64,000 bases of DNA from Rhodospirillales bacterium. GTDB lineage: Bacteria > Pseudomonadota > Alphaproteobacteria > Rhodospirillales > Casp-alpha2. Positions 7,968 to 16,085 of the stretch are shown piece after piece. Numbering within the stretch: position 1 is the first letter of the stretch; each line of letters begins with the position of its first letter. Below the pieces are notes generated by a model. That model was given only the letters and a program-made list of their open reading frames with translations. It did not search any database and was not told the DNA's origin. Both the position numbers and the translations under genes were made by a program. The stretch lies in NCBI GenBank assembly GCA_017644185.1, contig JAEPMA010000006.1, positions 143,728 through 207,727 on the forward strand. Reading direction: 5' to 3'.

Positions 7968-8615
7968 TCAGCGCGGCGGCAGGCTGGCCTGTTCGGCAGC
8001 CTGTTTGAGTTGCTCTCGCCGTTCGATTTCCTTGGCCCGGCGCCAGTCGCTTTCTTCGATCTTCAAAGCCCAGGTATTCTTGAACCCGTGCGATGCGGCG
8101 GATTTCCGCGCGGCATAAAAGCCTTGTTCCGTCATCGGACCGACGATCACGTGATACATTACACGGCGGCCGCCTGCCGGCATGGCGAACACCTGCGGCG
8201 TAATGTCGGCGTTCCAAACACCATACGTGCGGGCTGTCTTAAGATCGCGGGACGTTGCGACAACCATGTAAACGCCTGGGATCGGCTCGCCGGTGTTCCC
8301 AAGATGCGAGACGGCGATATTGCCGTTTCCGGTCGCGATGGCGCGCGGTACCGGATTGAGGGCCGGCTGATCAATGGGGCGCACCGCCGTAACAATGGTT
8401 TCGCTCTCAAATTCATGGCACATGACACCATCGGTCAGGATTCTGTGAACGGCACAATCCCGGTTCGACAGTGCCGAAATCCCATGGTCGGTCAGGGACT
8501 TTTCGGTGGTGGCATAGGATACGCCGTCTGCCATCAGAGATACGATTGTCACCGGTAAAGGCGCGCATCCCGTGCAGAGGACCGCACCCAGAATAGCGGT
8601 CGCGATTGATTTCAT
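7968..8615 (-). CDS. Putative lipoprotein with SPOR-like C-terminus
   Basis: 215 residues from the ATG at 8615; a GTG three codons upstream is an alternative start. The N-terminal hydrophobic stretch ends in the lipobox LCTGC, so the mature protein should be lipidated at that Cys. The segment from about residue 115 to 190 (VYMVVATSRDLKTARTYG ... YHVIVGPMTEQGFYAARK) resembles a SPOR peptidoglycan-binding fold with two beta-alpha repeats. The C-terminus is a charged helix. Function not recognised; an envelope or septum-associated lipoprotein is the best reading. Its stop abuts the stop of the convergent TPR gene. Confidence 0.75.
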   Translation of the reverse strand: MKSIATAILGAVLCTGCAPLPVTIVSLMADGVSYATTEKSLTDHGISALSNRDCAVHRILTDGVMCHEFESETIVTAVRPIDQPALNPVPRAIATGNGNIAVSHLGNTGEPIPGVYMVVATSRDLKTARTYGVWNADITPQVFAMPAGGRRVMYHVIVGPMTEQGFYAARKSAASHGFKNTWALKIEESDWRRAKEIERREQLKQAAEQASLPPR

Positions 8616-8820
8616 CTCACACACTCAGGGGCCTGATTTTTATTGGGTCTTGTGGCTCATTGGCCGCGAACTTGCCGGCATCCGACCCCAAGGACGCAAT
8701 CGACTTCGCAACTGCACATTGCGCTTGTTGCGGATTCATTGCAACAGCGTTCTCTAACGTCCAGATATTTTATTTATCTGAAAATTAAAGATAAATTAGG
8801 TATAATTTTAAGACTTACCG

Positions 8821-8846
8821 ATGGTGCGGTGCAGTACCGCAACCAT
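8821..8846 (-). terminator. Hairpin immediately after aspS
   Basis: The sequence around 8821-8846 folds as ATGGT(T)GCGGT paired with ACCGCACCAT on the minus strand, with a five-base loop and one bulged base. It starts one base after the aspS stop codon. What follows on the minus strand is AT-rich but lacks a clean T-run. It is a probable transcription end signal for aspS. The remaining ~195 bases up to 8625 are AT-rich with no gene visible. Confidence 0.45.
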
Positions 8847-8847
8847 A

Positions 8848-10653
8848 TCAGTCCTCGGTAGAGGTCTTTTTCGGCTTGGGAAGGTCGAGTTTGATCGACA
8901 ATTCCTTCAGCCGTTTCGCCTCGACTTCGGTCGGCGCGCCCATCAACAGGTCTTCGGCTTGCTGGTTCATCGGGAAGGCGATGACCTCGCGGATGTTCTG
9001 TTCGTCCGCCAGAAGCATGACGATACGGTCGATACCGGGGGCCGAGCCGCCGTGCGGGGGGGCGCCGTACTGGAACGCGCGCAGCATGCCGCCGAATTTC
9101 TCTTCGACCACATCCTGACCGTAACCGGCGATATCGAACGCCTTGATCATGATGTCGGCGCGGTGGTTCCGGATTGCGCCCGAGCTGAGTTCCACACCGT
9201 TGCAGACGATGTCGTACTGATAGGCGAGGATATCGAGGGGGTCTTTATTTTCGAGCGCGTCGAGGCCGCCTTGCGGCATGGAGAACGGGTTGTGCGAGAA
9301 CTCGACCTTGCCGTCGTCATCCAGTTCGTACATCGGATAATCGACAATCCAGCAGAACTTGAACTCGTCTTTTGAACAAAGATCGAGGTCCGTGCCCGCC
9401 TTCATACGCGCGGCGCCGGCGAAGCTCGCCATGTCTTTGGGGTCGCCGCAGGCGAAGAACACCGCATCCCCATCCGTCAGGTCGAGTTGGGTGCGCACGG
9501 CTTCGGTCCGCTCTTCACCGATGTTCTTGGCGATCGGACCGGCGCCTTCACCGTCACGGAAGAAGATGTAACCCAGGCCCGGCTGGCCCTGATCCTGCGC
9601 CCAGGCGTTCATGCGGTCGCAGAATGCGCGGCTGCCCCCGGTTTTCGCCGGAATGGCGTAGACCCGGACGGCGTCGTTCTTTTCGATCATACCCGCGAAG
9701 ACCTTGAAGCCCGAACCACGGAAATGCTCGGTCACGTCCTGCATTTCGATGGGGTTTCTCAGGTCCGGTTTGTCGGAGCCGTACTTCGCCATCGCTTCGG
9801 CGTAGGGGATTTCGGGGAACGGCGCCGGGGTCACCTTACGGCCGTCAGCGAATTCCTCGAACACACCGCCGATGACGGGTTCGATGGTGCGGAACACGTC
9901 TTCCTGCGTCACGAACGACATTTCGAAGTCGAGCTGATAGAACTCGCCCGGCGAGCGGTCGGCGCGGGCGTCCTCGTCACGGAAGCAAGGTGCGATTTGG
10001 AAATACTTGTCGAAGCCCGACACCATCAACAGCTGCTTGAACTGCTGCGGCGCCTGGGGAAGGGCGTAGAACTTGCCCGGGTGGTTGCGCGCCGGCACCA
10101 GATAGTCGCGTGCGCCTTCGGGGGACGACGCGGTCAGGATCGGCGTTTGAAACTCCAGGAAGCCCGCGTCCGTCATGCGGCGGCGGATCGAGGCGATGAC
10201 CCCGTTCCGGAGCTTGATGTTCTTCTGCATCTTCTCGCGGCGAAGATCGAGGAAGCGGTAGCGAAGACGAATGTCCTCGCCATATTCCTGATCGCCCGCG
10301 ACCTGCATCGGCAGCACCTCGGCCGGGCCTTCGACGTTGATTTCGCGGATACGGACCTCGACCTCGCCGGTCGGGATGTTCTTGTTGATGGTCTCGTCGG
10401 AGCGTTTGACCACGTCACCCGTGATGGTCAGCACGCTTTCCGGGCGCGCGCCCTCGACGACCGGGAACAGCTCGCCCGAAATATCGATCACGCACTGGGT
10501 CAGCCCGAAGTGGTCCCTCAGGTCGACGAACAGCAGGTTGCCGTGGTCGCGCTTCCGGTGCACCCAGCCGGAAAGACGCACGGTCTCGCCCACGTGGTCG
10601 GCGCGCAGCTCGTTGCAGGTATGCGTACGGAAGGGATGCATGGTGTCGGTCAC
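8848..10653 (-). CDS. aspS: Aspartyl-tRNA synthetase, bacterial type
   Basis: 601-residue class II synthetase. The N-terminal OB anticodon-binding domain starts [18 protein letters not shown]. Motif 2 is the [25 protein letters not shown] block, with a bacterial GAD insertion domain in the middle. Motif 3 is [19 protein letters not shown] near the end. It charges tRNA-Asp. His37 aligns with the position that is Leu30 in the discriminating E. coli enzyme and His in non-discriminating AspRS, so it probably also charges tRNA-Asn for GatCAB conversion. GTG at 10653 follows a GGAG; ATG at 10641 is the alternative start. A hairpin follows the stop. A long ORF on the opposite strand is a shadow. Confidence 0.98.
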   Translation of the reverse strand: MTDTMHPFRTHTCNELRADHVGETVRLSGWVHRKRDHGNLLFVDLRDHFGLTQCVIDISGELFPVVEGARPESVLTITGDVVKRSDETINKNIPTGEVEVRIREINVEGPAEVLPMQVAGDQEYGEDIRLRYRFLDLRREKMQKNIKLRNGVIASIRRRMTDAGFLEFQTPILTASSPEGARDYLVPARNHPGKFYALPQAPQQFKQLLMVSGFDKYFQIAPCFRDEDARADRSPGEFYQLDFEMSFVTQEDVFRTIEPVIGGVFEEFADGRKVTPAPFPEIPYAEAMAKYGSDKPDLRNPIEMQDVTEHFRGSGFKVFAGMIEKNDAVRVYAIPAKTGGSRAFCDRMNAWAQDQGQPGLGYIFFRDGEGAGPIAKNIGEERTEAVRTQLDLTDGDAVFFACGDPKDMASFAGAARMKAGTDLDLCSKDEFKFCWIVDYPMYELDDDGKVEFSHNPFSMPQGGLDALENKDPLDILAYQYDIVCNGVELSSGAIRNHRADIMIKAFDIAGYGQDVVEEKFGGMLRAFQYGAPPHGGSAPGIDRIVMLLADEQNIREVIAFPMNQQAEDLLMGAPTEVEAKRLKELSIKLDLPKPKKTSTED

Positions 10654-10750
10654 GGCGGGGTCTCCGGGAAATAATCAATAATCACGCGATTTCAGGCGCG
10701 AGGTTTAAGCGCCAAACCCAAGATATGCAAGGAATTTGCCCCTCACCCTG

Positions 10751-10772
10751 TCCCTCTCCCGAGGGAGAGGGA
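10751..10772. repeat. CCCTCTCCC/GGGAGAGGG intergenic palindrome
   Basis: TCCCTCTCCC (10751-10760) is followed after two bases by its exact complement GGGAGAGGGA (10763-10772). It sits in the 207-bp gap between aspS and the PPOX flavoprotein gene, and a second weaker copy (CTCTTCC...GGGAGAG) lies near 10802-10825. The CCCTCACCCTG-TCCCTCTCCC layout is a familiar dispersed intergenic repeat in Proteobacteria. It may serve as the end signal of the flavoprotein transcript. The gap contains no gene that I can support. Confidence 0.6.
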
Positions 10773-10860
10773 ACTCTCGACCGGATGCGGGCACTTTACT
10801 CCTCTTCCAATGGGAGAGGGAGTGACTCGCGCACGCGTGTGCGGGGGAGTGGGAGGGAGC

Positions 10861-11490
10861 CTACCACAGCGTCTGCTTGGCGCGCGGCATCCATTCGTCG
10901 TCATAGGCTTTGCCGTCGATCCCCCCGTCTTCGCGGGCCCTCGTCTGCGCGGCGAGGATCTCGCCGGCGGAGGGCAGGGACTTCGGGTCCTCGTGTTCGG
11001 CCGGATCCCAGAGCTTGGAGCGCAGGATCGCCCGGGCGCACTGGAAATAAATGGTTTCGATGTCGATGACGATGACGGAGCGGGGCGCCTTGCCCTGTTC
11101 CGAAAAGCTCTCCAATAAACCGGGTTCGGTGCTGAGTTGGGCCGTGCCGTTGATCCGAAGAGTCGTGCCCGACCCCGGGATCAGGAACAAGAGTGCCACG
11201 CGCGGATCGCGGACGATGTTTCTGAGGGTGTCGACACGGTTGTTTCCGCGCCGGTCGGGGATCATCACGGTCTTCTCGTCGTGGATACGGACAAAGCCCT
11301 TCAGATCGCCGCGCGGCGAGCAATCCAGCCCCTCCGGCCCGGCGGATGCGAGCGCAACGAACGGGGACACCTCGATCAGGCGGCGGTATTCGTCGGTGAT
11401 GAACGGGCTTTCCTTGACCTGTGAGGCTTCGGCCGGATTGTTGTAGATTTCTTCCAGTTTTTCGATGGTGTCGATGATGTGGTCGCTCAT
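10861..11490 (-). CDS. PPOX-type FMN-dependent flavoprotein (MSMEG_1061-like)
   Basis: 209 residues with a pyridoxamine-phosphate-oxidase-like split beta-barrel. Visible are VALASAGPEGLDCSPRGD (about residues 46-63), the FMN-phosphate-binding MIPDRRGNNRVDTLRNI, and a C-terminal helical tail containing CARAILRSKLWDP. This combination and length match the MSMEG_1061-type FMN-dependent PPOX proteins, which are mostly of unknown physiological substrate. It is not PdxH, which lies at 14555. Its ATG overlaps the stop of the small zinc-protein gene upstream (ATGA), so the two are co-translated. Confidence 0.88.
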   Translation of the reverse strand: MSDHIIDTIEKLEEIYNNPAEASQVKESPFITDEYRRLIEVSPFVALASAGPEGLDCSPRGDLKGFVRIHDEKTVMIPDRRGNNRVDTLRNIVRDPRVALLFLIPGSGTTLRINGTAQLSTEPGLLESFSEQGKAPRSVIVIDIETIYFQCARAILRSKLWDPAEHEDPKSLPSAGEILAAQTRAREDGGIDGKAYDDEWMPRAKQTLW

Positions 11491-11693
11491 TCGGCGTTGT
11501 CCTTGATACGCTCGTCGAAGAGGGTCTTTGCGTCGGGGAAATCGTCCGGGCTGGCGGCGAATTTATCGCGGCAGCCGGGATTGCAGAAACCGACCGTGTG
11601 GCCGCGATAGAACGTCAGGCTGTCGGGTTCGACCGGCTTGCCGGAAAACGGGCAGACCGGGTTGATGCACTCGTTCAGGATCGGATCGGCCAT
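11487..11693 (-). CDS. Small YHS/TRASH-like zinc-binding protein
   Basis: 68 residues, with Cys9, Cys14, Cys37 and Cys41 arranged as in YHS/TRASH treble-clef metal sites (CINPVC and FCNPGCRDKF, with YRGHTVGFC between). Such domains bind zinc, iron or copper and are found free or attached to metal transporters and oxygenases. The ATGA overlap with the PPOX flavoprotein gene suggests a shared function, perhaps metal delivery or sensing. The small size is normal for free-standing members. Confidence 0.75.
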   Translation of the reverse strand: MADPILNECINPVCPFSGKPVEPDSLTFYRGHTVGFCNPGCRDKFAASPDDFPDAKTLFDERIKDNAE

Positions 11694-11812
11694 TGGACTT
11701 CTCCCCTTGCGATGGTGGGCTATCGCATTACCTCAGATACATGACACGTTGATGAACACCGCGGCACGCGCTCCCTTCACCTTAGCGAACTGCCGGAGGT
11801 TGGACAAAACCT

Positions 11813-12280
11813 ATGGAACATACCCACGAACATCACGACGATCACGGTCAACATGGCCATTCCCCCCTCATGGCGTCGGCGCATGCCACGTTTCACTGCC
11901 TGATCGGTTGCTTGATCGGAGATGCGATCGGGGTCGGATTGGGGGTCTGGCTTAATCTGGGTGTGGTCCCGACGATCGCCATCGGGGTGGTGTTCGCCTA
12001 TATCGCCGGGTTCGCGCTGGCGTTGATCCCCATCATGAAGTCGATGGGGTTGGGGCTTGCGGCGGCGATGCGGGTCGTGTGGTTGGGCGAGGCGATCTCC
12101 ATCGCTGTCATGGAGGTCGTGATCAACGCCGTCGATTATTCGATCGGCGGCGTGCAGGCAGGCTCAATCGGTAATCCGGTGTTCTGGATCGGCCTCGGCG
12201 CAGCAGCGCCTGCCGCCTTCATCGCGGCGTGGCCGGTCAATCACTGGCTATTGAAGAAAGAGATCAAGGCGCACCATTAA
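11813..12280 (+). CDS. DUF4396 membrane protein with His-rich N-terminus
   Basis: 155 residues with about four predicted transmembrane helices (near residues 25-45, 50-70, 80-105 and 115-140), fitting the DUF4396 family. The first 20 residues are rich in His (HTHEHHDDHGQHGH), which looks like a cytosolic metal-binding tail. A conserved-looking HATFHCLIGCLIGDAIG stretch opens the first helix. DUF4396 has no established function; members are often found near copper or multicopper-oxidase genes. It is divergent from the YHS protein gene. A 6-bp inverted repeat TGCGAT/ATCGCA (11708-11727) lies in the shared upstream region. Confidence 0.75.
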   Translation: MEHTHEHHDDHGQHGHSPLMASAHATFHCLIGCLIGDAIGVGLGVWLNLGVVPTIAIGVVFAYIAGFALALIPIMKSMGLGLAAAMRVVWLGEAISIAVMEVVINAVDYSIGGVQAGSIGNPVFWIGLGAAAPAAFIAAWPVNHWLLKKEIKAHH

Positions 12281-12288
12281 AAGCGCGA

Positions 12289-12957
12289 TCACGTCCCGCC
12301 GACGTAGGGATTGGTCTTCCGCTCATGCCCGAACGTCGACATCGGCCCGTGTCCGGGGACGAATGCGGTGTCGTCGCCCAACGGCCATAATTGGCTGGTG
12401 ATCGAAGCGATCAGTTGCTCGTGATTTCCCTTCGGGAAGTCCGTCCGTCCGATCGATCCCTGAAACAGCACGTCACCGACGAACGCGACTTGAGATTCGG
12501 GTTGGTGAAAAACGACGTGGCCTGGGGTGTGGCCGGGGCAGTGATAAACGTCGAACGTCGCGTTCCCGACCGTGACCTGGTCGCCGCCCACGAGCCAGCG
12601 GTCGGAGTCGAATGCCCGGCCGCCCGGAAAGCCGTACTTCGCCGAAGACGTGGGAATGTCCTTGATCCAGAATTTATCGTCGATGTGCGGCCCCTCGATC
12701 GGGACACCCAAACGCTCACGCAGCTCGTCGGCGGCGCCGGCATGATCGGCATGACCGTGGGTCAGCAGGATTTTCTCGATCTCGCAGCCGGTCTCTTCAA
12801 CAGCGGCCAGAAGACGGTCGATATCGCCGCCCGGATCGATGAACGCACCCTTGTTGGTTGCCGCGCACCAGACGATGGAGCAGTTCTGCTGCAAGGGCGT
12901 CACCGGCACGATGGCGGCTTTGATCGGCGGCTCGGATTGGGGTTCGGTTTCGGTCAT
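12289..12957 (-). CDS. MBL-fold hydrolase, glyoxalase II-like (YcbL type)
   Basis: 222-residue metallo-beta-lactamase-fold protein. Metal ligands can be read in THGHADHAG (about residue 65), HCPGHTPGH (about 140), GDVLFQGSIGRTDFP (about 160) and the final VPGHGPMSTFGHERKTNP. The RTDFP and C-terminal ERKTNPYV motifs are typical of YcbL-like glyoxalase II enzymes, which hydrolyse S-lactoylglutathione or related thioesters with one or two metals. It lacks the C-terminal glutathione-binding helical domain of GloB, consistent with the short length. It converges with DUF4396. Confidence 0.85.
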   Translation of the reverse strand: MTETEPQSEPPIKAAIVPVTPLQQNCSIVWCAATNKGAFIDPGGDIDRLLAAVEETGCEIEKILLTHGHADHAGAADELRERLGVPIEGPHIDDKFWIKDIPTSSAKYGFPGGRAFDSDRWLVGGDQVTVGNATFDVYHCPGHTPGHVVFHQPESQVAFVGDVLFQGSIGRTDFPKGNHEQLIASITSQLWPLGDDTAFVPGHGPMSTFGHERKTNPYVGGT

Positions 12958-12991
12958 GACGGCGGCATCCTAAGCGGCGCCCGGAGAGCGC

Positions 12992-13876
12992 TCAAGTCAG
13001 ATGCGCGCGCAACCATTCAAGCGTGCGCTGGATCGCCTTTGCCCGGGCTTCGTGATTGGTGCCGACATGGACCTCGCGCTCACCCGTCTTGTAGCCGGAA
13101 TGCTTCGTTACGATCGTGCGTACTTTCGAGTTCGGGTTATCGAAGCCGTGATAACTGTCGGGGTAGATATCGATGAACATCGGCGGCGCGTCCGGATTTT
13201 CCCTGACCGTTTCGACGAGTTCCCGGCATGGTTTGGCAAGGGTCCAGTCATCCAGCGCGCCGTGCTGGATCAGCGTCGGCATGCGCGGCACGTAATCGGG
13301 ATGGCTTTTCTTGAGCGCGATGCAGCCGGGATAGAACACCACGGCAACCCGGAAGTCAGTGACACCGGCGGGCGGAGTCGTATCTGCACCCTTTCTGATC
13401 GTGTGCAGGCCCGTCATGGCGCCGTTCGACCAGCCCATCAGCGCGATCTTCGAGGGGGCGATGCCTGGTTGTTTTTCGAGCCACGTCAGCGCGGCCAGGG
13501 TATCGAACGGCCGCTGCACTTCCGGTTTGACCGGGCGGTCCTTGGTCTTACAGAGGCTACCGTAACCGCGCGAGCCGAAACTGTCGGGGAGCAAGAGCGC
13601 CCATCCTTCGGCGGCGAACAACTCCATCCACGCGCGCTCACGCGCTTTGACGTTGCCTGATTTGGTAAACAGCCCCCCACATCCATGCAGCATGATCACG
13701 GCAGGGGCCGGGGTCGTCGCACCCCCGGGTGGAGGGGCGTAGACGGCAGATATCTGCTCGCCCTGCTTGTTGAGGAACGAAACCCGTTCCTCGGCGGCGG
13801 CAGCGAAGCTCAGCGATAAAATAAGGGCGGCCGCGGCCAGCGCGCATCTGCACGCCGGGCCGGGGCGCGCGGTCAA
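12992..13876 (-). CDS. Exported dienelactone hydrolase family protein
   Basis: 294 residues with a signal peptide (hydrophobic stretch ending AAAAEE at about residue 28). The alpha/beta-hydrolase fold shows the nucleophile elbow GWSNGA (Ser at about residue 150), the oxyanion segment MLHGCGG and a late His in SYHGFDNP. The catalytic Asp is probably in HGALDDWT. The family hydrolyses esters or lactones; the periplasmic location argues against a role in aromatic catabolism. The start is TTG at 13876, overlapping the upstream stop as TTGA, so it is coupled to the lipoprotein gene before it. Confidence 0.82.
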   Translation of the reverse strand: MTARPGPACRCALAAAALILSLSFAAAAEERVSFLNKQGEQISAVYAPPPGGATTPAPAVIMLHGCGGLFTKSGNVKARERAWMELFAAEGWALLLPDSFGSRGYGSLCKTKDRPVKPEVQRPFDTLAALTWLEKQPGIAPSKIALMGWSNGAMTGLHTIRKGADTTPPAGVTDFRVAVVFYPGCIALKKSHPDYVPRMPTLIQHGALDDWTLAKPCRELVETVRENPDAPPMFIDIYPDSYHGFDNPNSKVRTIVTKHSGYKTGEREVHVGTNHEARAKAIQRTLEWLRAHLT

Positions 13877-14364
13877 CTCTGGATTTTCCAGGTGCCGTCC
13901 GGTTGGCGGCAGGCGGTGCCGACGCCTTTTTCCTGCTTGCCGTCGACGTAGATGTTCGTTTCGAACTCGCGGCAGTCGCTGCCCTCGGATGTGCGGTACG
14001 TGCTGGTCGGCGTGACTGTGCCGGAGTGGCCGGAATCAGGATTGCGCCAGGTCGAGGTCTGACCCGATTTATTGTACTCAAGCGCATCCTGCGCCGTCCG
14101 CTGCGCGTAGGCCTTATCGGCCTTGTCGAGCGATTTACCGATTTCGGAACCGGCCCAGGCACCGGCGAGTGTGCCGAGAGCGACAGCGGCCAATGCGCCT
14201 TTTCCACCGCCGATTTGCGAGCCGACAAGCGCACCCAAGCCGGCGCCTGCTAATGTGCCGGCGGTCTGTTTCTCCTTGCCTTGTTCGCACGCGGCGAGGG
14301 CCAGGCACAAAGTGGCGACAATTAGAGGTTTCGACGGTTTCATCGCGGACATCTGCCTATTCAT
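13873..14364 (-). CDS. Glycine-zipper outer-membrane lipoprotein (17 kDa antigen-like)
   Basis: About 163 residues. The N-terminal hydrophobic segment ends in the lipobox LAAC. A glycine-zipper segment follows (GAGLGALVGSQIGGGKGALAAVALGTLAGAWAG region, about residues 40-72), then a soluble domain with SDCREFETNIYVDGKQE and a terminal GTWKI. This layout is that of the Rickettsia 17-kDa surface antigen/RT0821 family. GTG at 14367 and ATGs at 14364, 14352 and 14343 are all possible starts; 14343 gives the shortest conventional lipoprotein signal. It is the first gene of a pair with the exported hydrolase. Confidence 0.82.
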   Translation of the reverse strand: MNRQMSAMKPSKPLIVATLCLALAACEQGKEKQTAGTLAGAGLGALVGSQIGGGKGALAAVALGTLAGAWAGSEIGKSLDKADKAYAQRTAQDALEYNKSGQTSTWRNPDSGHSGTVTPTSTYRTSEGSDCREFETNIYVDGKQEKGVGTACRQPDGTWKIQS

Positions 14365-14421
14365 CACTAATTGGACCCGCAGGTTGTCACGGGCCCCTCT
14401 TTCCTGTTTCAGTCATCATAA

Positions 14422-14445
14422 TCGATCCGAAACGTAACGGATCGA
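14422..14445. promoter_or_regulatory. 8-bp perfect inverted repeat in divergent promoter region
   Basis: TCGATCCG (14422-14429) and CGGATCGA (14438-14445) form a perfect inverted repeat around an eight-base spacer. It lies in the 190-bp region between the lipoprotein gene (leftward) and pdxH (rightward), about 110 bases before pdxH. A dimeric regulator site is plausible; no candidate regulator is adjacent. Confidence 0.35.
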
Positions 14446-14530
14446 ACATTCGACATTCTTACCGTATCCCTATATCTACAGGATATGGCGAAAATGCGGC
14501 GAAATTGTAACGCCGACCGCGATAAAAATA

Positions 14531-14546
14531 TGTGACGTTAATCACG
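14531..14546. promoter_or_regulatory. CRP/FNR-family-like palindrome at the pdxH ribosome-binding region
   Basis: TGTGACGTTAATCACG matches the TGTGA-N6-TCACA layout, with GTGA and TCAC arms exactly complementary. It ends only eight bases before the pdxH ATG, so a bound regulator would more likely block than activate transcription of pdxH. No regulator gene of this family is in the window. Confidence 0.45.
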
Positions 14547-14554
14547 GAATTCCA

Positions 14555-15139
14555 ATGGCAGACTTTAAAGAACCCTTCGATCTTTTCGGCTCATGGTTCG
14601 AGTTGGCAAAAGAGAGCGAACTCAACGATCCGAGCGCGATGAACTTGGCGACGGCCACGCCCGATGGCCGGCCTTCGTCCCGTATGGTGTTGTTGAAAGA
14701 CTTCGATACGTCGGGGTTCGTTTTCTACACGAACCTGGAGAGCAACAAGGGGAATCAACTCAAAACCAACAGCCAGGTCGCTCTGAATTTTCATTGGAAG
14801 AGCCTTAGAAAACAGGTGCGGGTCGAGGGTGTCGCTTCGCCGGTGACGGATGCCGAGGCCGATGCCTATTTCCAGTCGCGTCCGCGCGGCAGCCGGATCG
14901 GCGCCTGGGCATCCGATCAGTCACGCCCCATGGAGGGGATGTTCGTTCTAGAGCGCCGGGTCGCCGAATTCACGGCGAAGTTCAATATCGGCGAGGTGCC
15001 GCGTCCGGCACATTGGTCCGGGTTTCGGGTTGCCCCTGACCTGATTGAATTCTGGTCGGATGGAAAATTCCGCCTGCATGAGAGAATTGTCTATCACCTC
15101 GATGGTGAGTCCTGGAGAACGGAGCGCTTGTTCCCGTGA
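14555..15139 (+). CDS. pdxH: Pyridoxamine 5'-phosphate oxidase
   Basis: 194-residue PdxH, close to the shorter alphaproteobacterial forms. FMN- and substrate-binding segments are visible: [22 protein letters not shown] (about residues 38-59), SNKGNQL, the [14 protein letters not shown](D)QS segment, and the C-terminal FRLHERI followed by WRTERLFP. It oxidises pyridoxine or pyridoxamine phosphate to pyridoxal phosphate in the cytosol. Its stop overlaps the GTG start of the cation exporter gene. A CRP-like palindrome abuts its weak ribosome-binding site. Confidence 0.96.
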   Translation: MADFKEPFDLFGSWFELAKESELNDPSAMNLATATPDGRPSSRMVLLKDFDTSGFVFYTNLESNKGNQLKTNSQVALNFHWKSLRKQVRVEGVASPVTDAEADAYFQSRPRGSRIGAWASDQSRPMEGMFVLERRVAEFTAKFNIGEVPRPAHWSGFRVAPDLIEFWSDGKFRLHERIVYHLDGESWRTERLFP

Positions 15140-16083
15140 GCATCACCCACGAGCCGCCGACGGAAGCCGCGGGTCAAAACGGCCACGCAGGCGTTGCCGG
15201 CGGCACGTTGATGCGGGCCGCCGCGATCGCGTCGGTGAGCGTCGCGGCCATCCTGATCGCAACCAAGCTTGTCGCTTGGATGATGACGGATTCGGTGAGT
15301 CTGCTGTCGACGCTGATCGACTCGTTCCTTGATGCGGCGGCATCGCTGGTCAATTTGCTCGCGGTGCATCATGCCTTGCAGCCTGCCGACCGGGAGCACC
15401 GGTTCGGACACGGCAAGGCGGAGCCGCTCGCCAGTCTGGCGCAGGCTGCGTTCATTTTTGGATCGGCGGCATTTCTGTTGATCGAAGCTGGCCAGCGGCT
15501 CGCGCAACCGCGTGTCGTCATGAACGGCGAGATCGGCTACGCGGTGATGGTGTTCTCGATCGTGCTGACCATCGGGCTGGTCGTCTTCCAGCGTTACGTC
15601 GTCAAGAAATCGGGCTCCATCGCCATCAGCGCCGACAGTCTTCATTACAAGACCGACGTGCTGATCAATCTTGGTGTGATGGTGTCGTTGTTCATGTCGA
15701 CGTATCTCGGATGGCGGTATGCCGATCCGATCGTCGCGACGCTGATCGCCCTTTATATCGTCAAGGGGGCCTGGGAGATCGGTAAGACGTCATTGGCGAT
15801 TTTGATGGATCAGGAACTGGACGACGCCGAACGCCAGAAGATTCGCGATATCGTCATGGCCCATGAAGAAGTGAAGGGCCTTCACGATCTGCGGACCCGG
15901 TCGTCGGGAATCAACGTCTTCATCCAGTTTCATCTGGAACTCGATGGCAACATGAAGCTCAAGGATGCTCATGAGATCTCCGAACAGGTTGAGTTCGAGG
16001 TGATGGAGGCATTCCCGAACGCCGAGGTCATCATCCACGAAGATCCCGAGGGCGTTGAAGAAGCGCGCATGACCTTCCGTTGA
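15136..16083 (+). CDS. Cation diffusion facilitator, FieF/YiiP-like
   Basis: 315-residue CDF exporter, with six predicted membrane helices up to about residue 215 and a C-terminal ferredoxin-like cytosolic domain. The metal site A residues appear as LIDSFLD in helix 2 and HYKTD in helix 5, the Asp/Asp and His/Asp pairs of YiiP-type Zn/Fe transporters. [16 protein letters not shown] is the conserved loop with zinc-binding site B. It should export Zn2+ or Fe2+ against protons. The GTG start overlaps the pdxH stop (GTGA), indicating coupling. The cytosolic dimer domain ends with the [10 protein letters not shown] segment. Confidence 0.92.
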   Translation: MSITHEPPTEAAGQNGHAGVAGGTLMRAAAIASVSVAAILIATKLVAWMMTDSVSLLSTLIDSFLDAAASLVNLLAVHHALQPADREHRFGHGKAEPLASLAQAAFIFGSAAFLLIEAGQRLAQPRVVMNGEIGYAVMVFSIVLTIGLVVFQRYVVKKSGSIAISADSLHYKTDVLINLGVMVSLFMSTYLGWRYADPIVATLIALYIVKGAWEIGKTSLAILMDQELDDAERQKIRDIVMAHEEVKGLHDLRTRSSGINVFIQFHLELDGNMKLKDAHEISEQVEFEVMEAFPNAEVIIHEDPEGVEEARMTFR

Positions 16084-16085
16084 AC

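Noticed and set aside
9487..10674. 395-codon open frame on the plus strand opposite aspS
   Set aside because: Complete overlap with a certain aspartyl-tRNA synthetase gene; low-complexity Arg/Val/Asp/Leu composition and no ribosome-binding site.
10725..11118. Short plus-strand frames in the gap between aspS and the PPOX gene
   Set aside because: They run through the CCCTCTCCC repeat and into the antisense of the PPOX gene; peptide is low complexity.
14368..14554. tRNA-like or riboswitch-like structure upstream of pdxH
   Set aside because: Stems present are isolated inverted repeats; no cloverleaf, no conserved riboswitch core could be made out.
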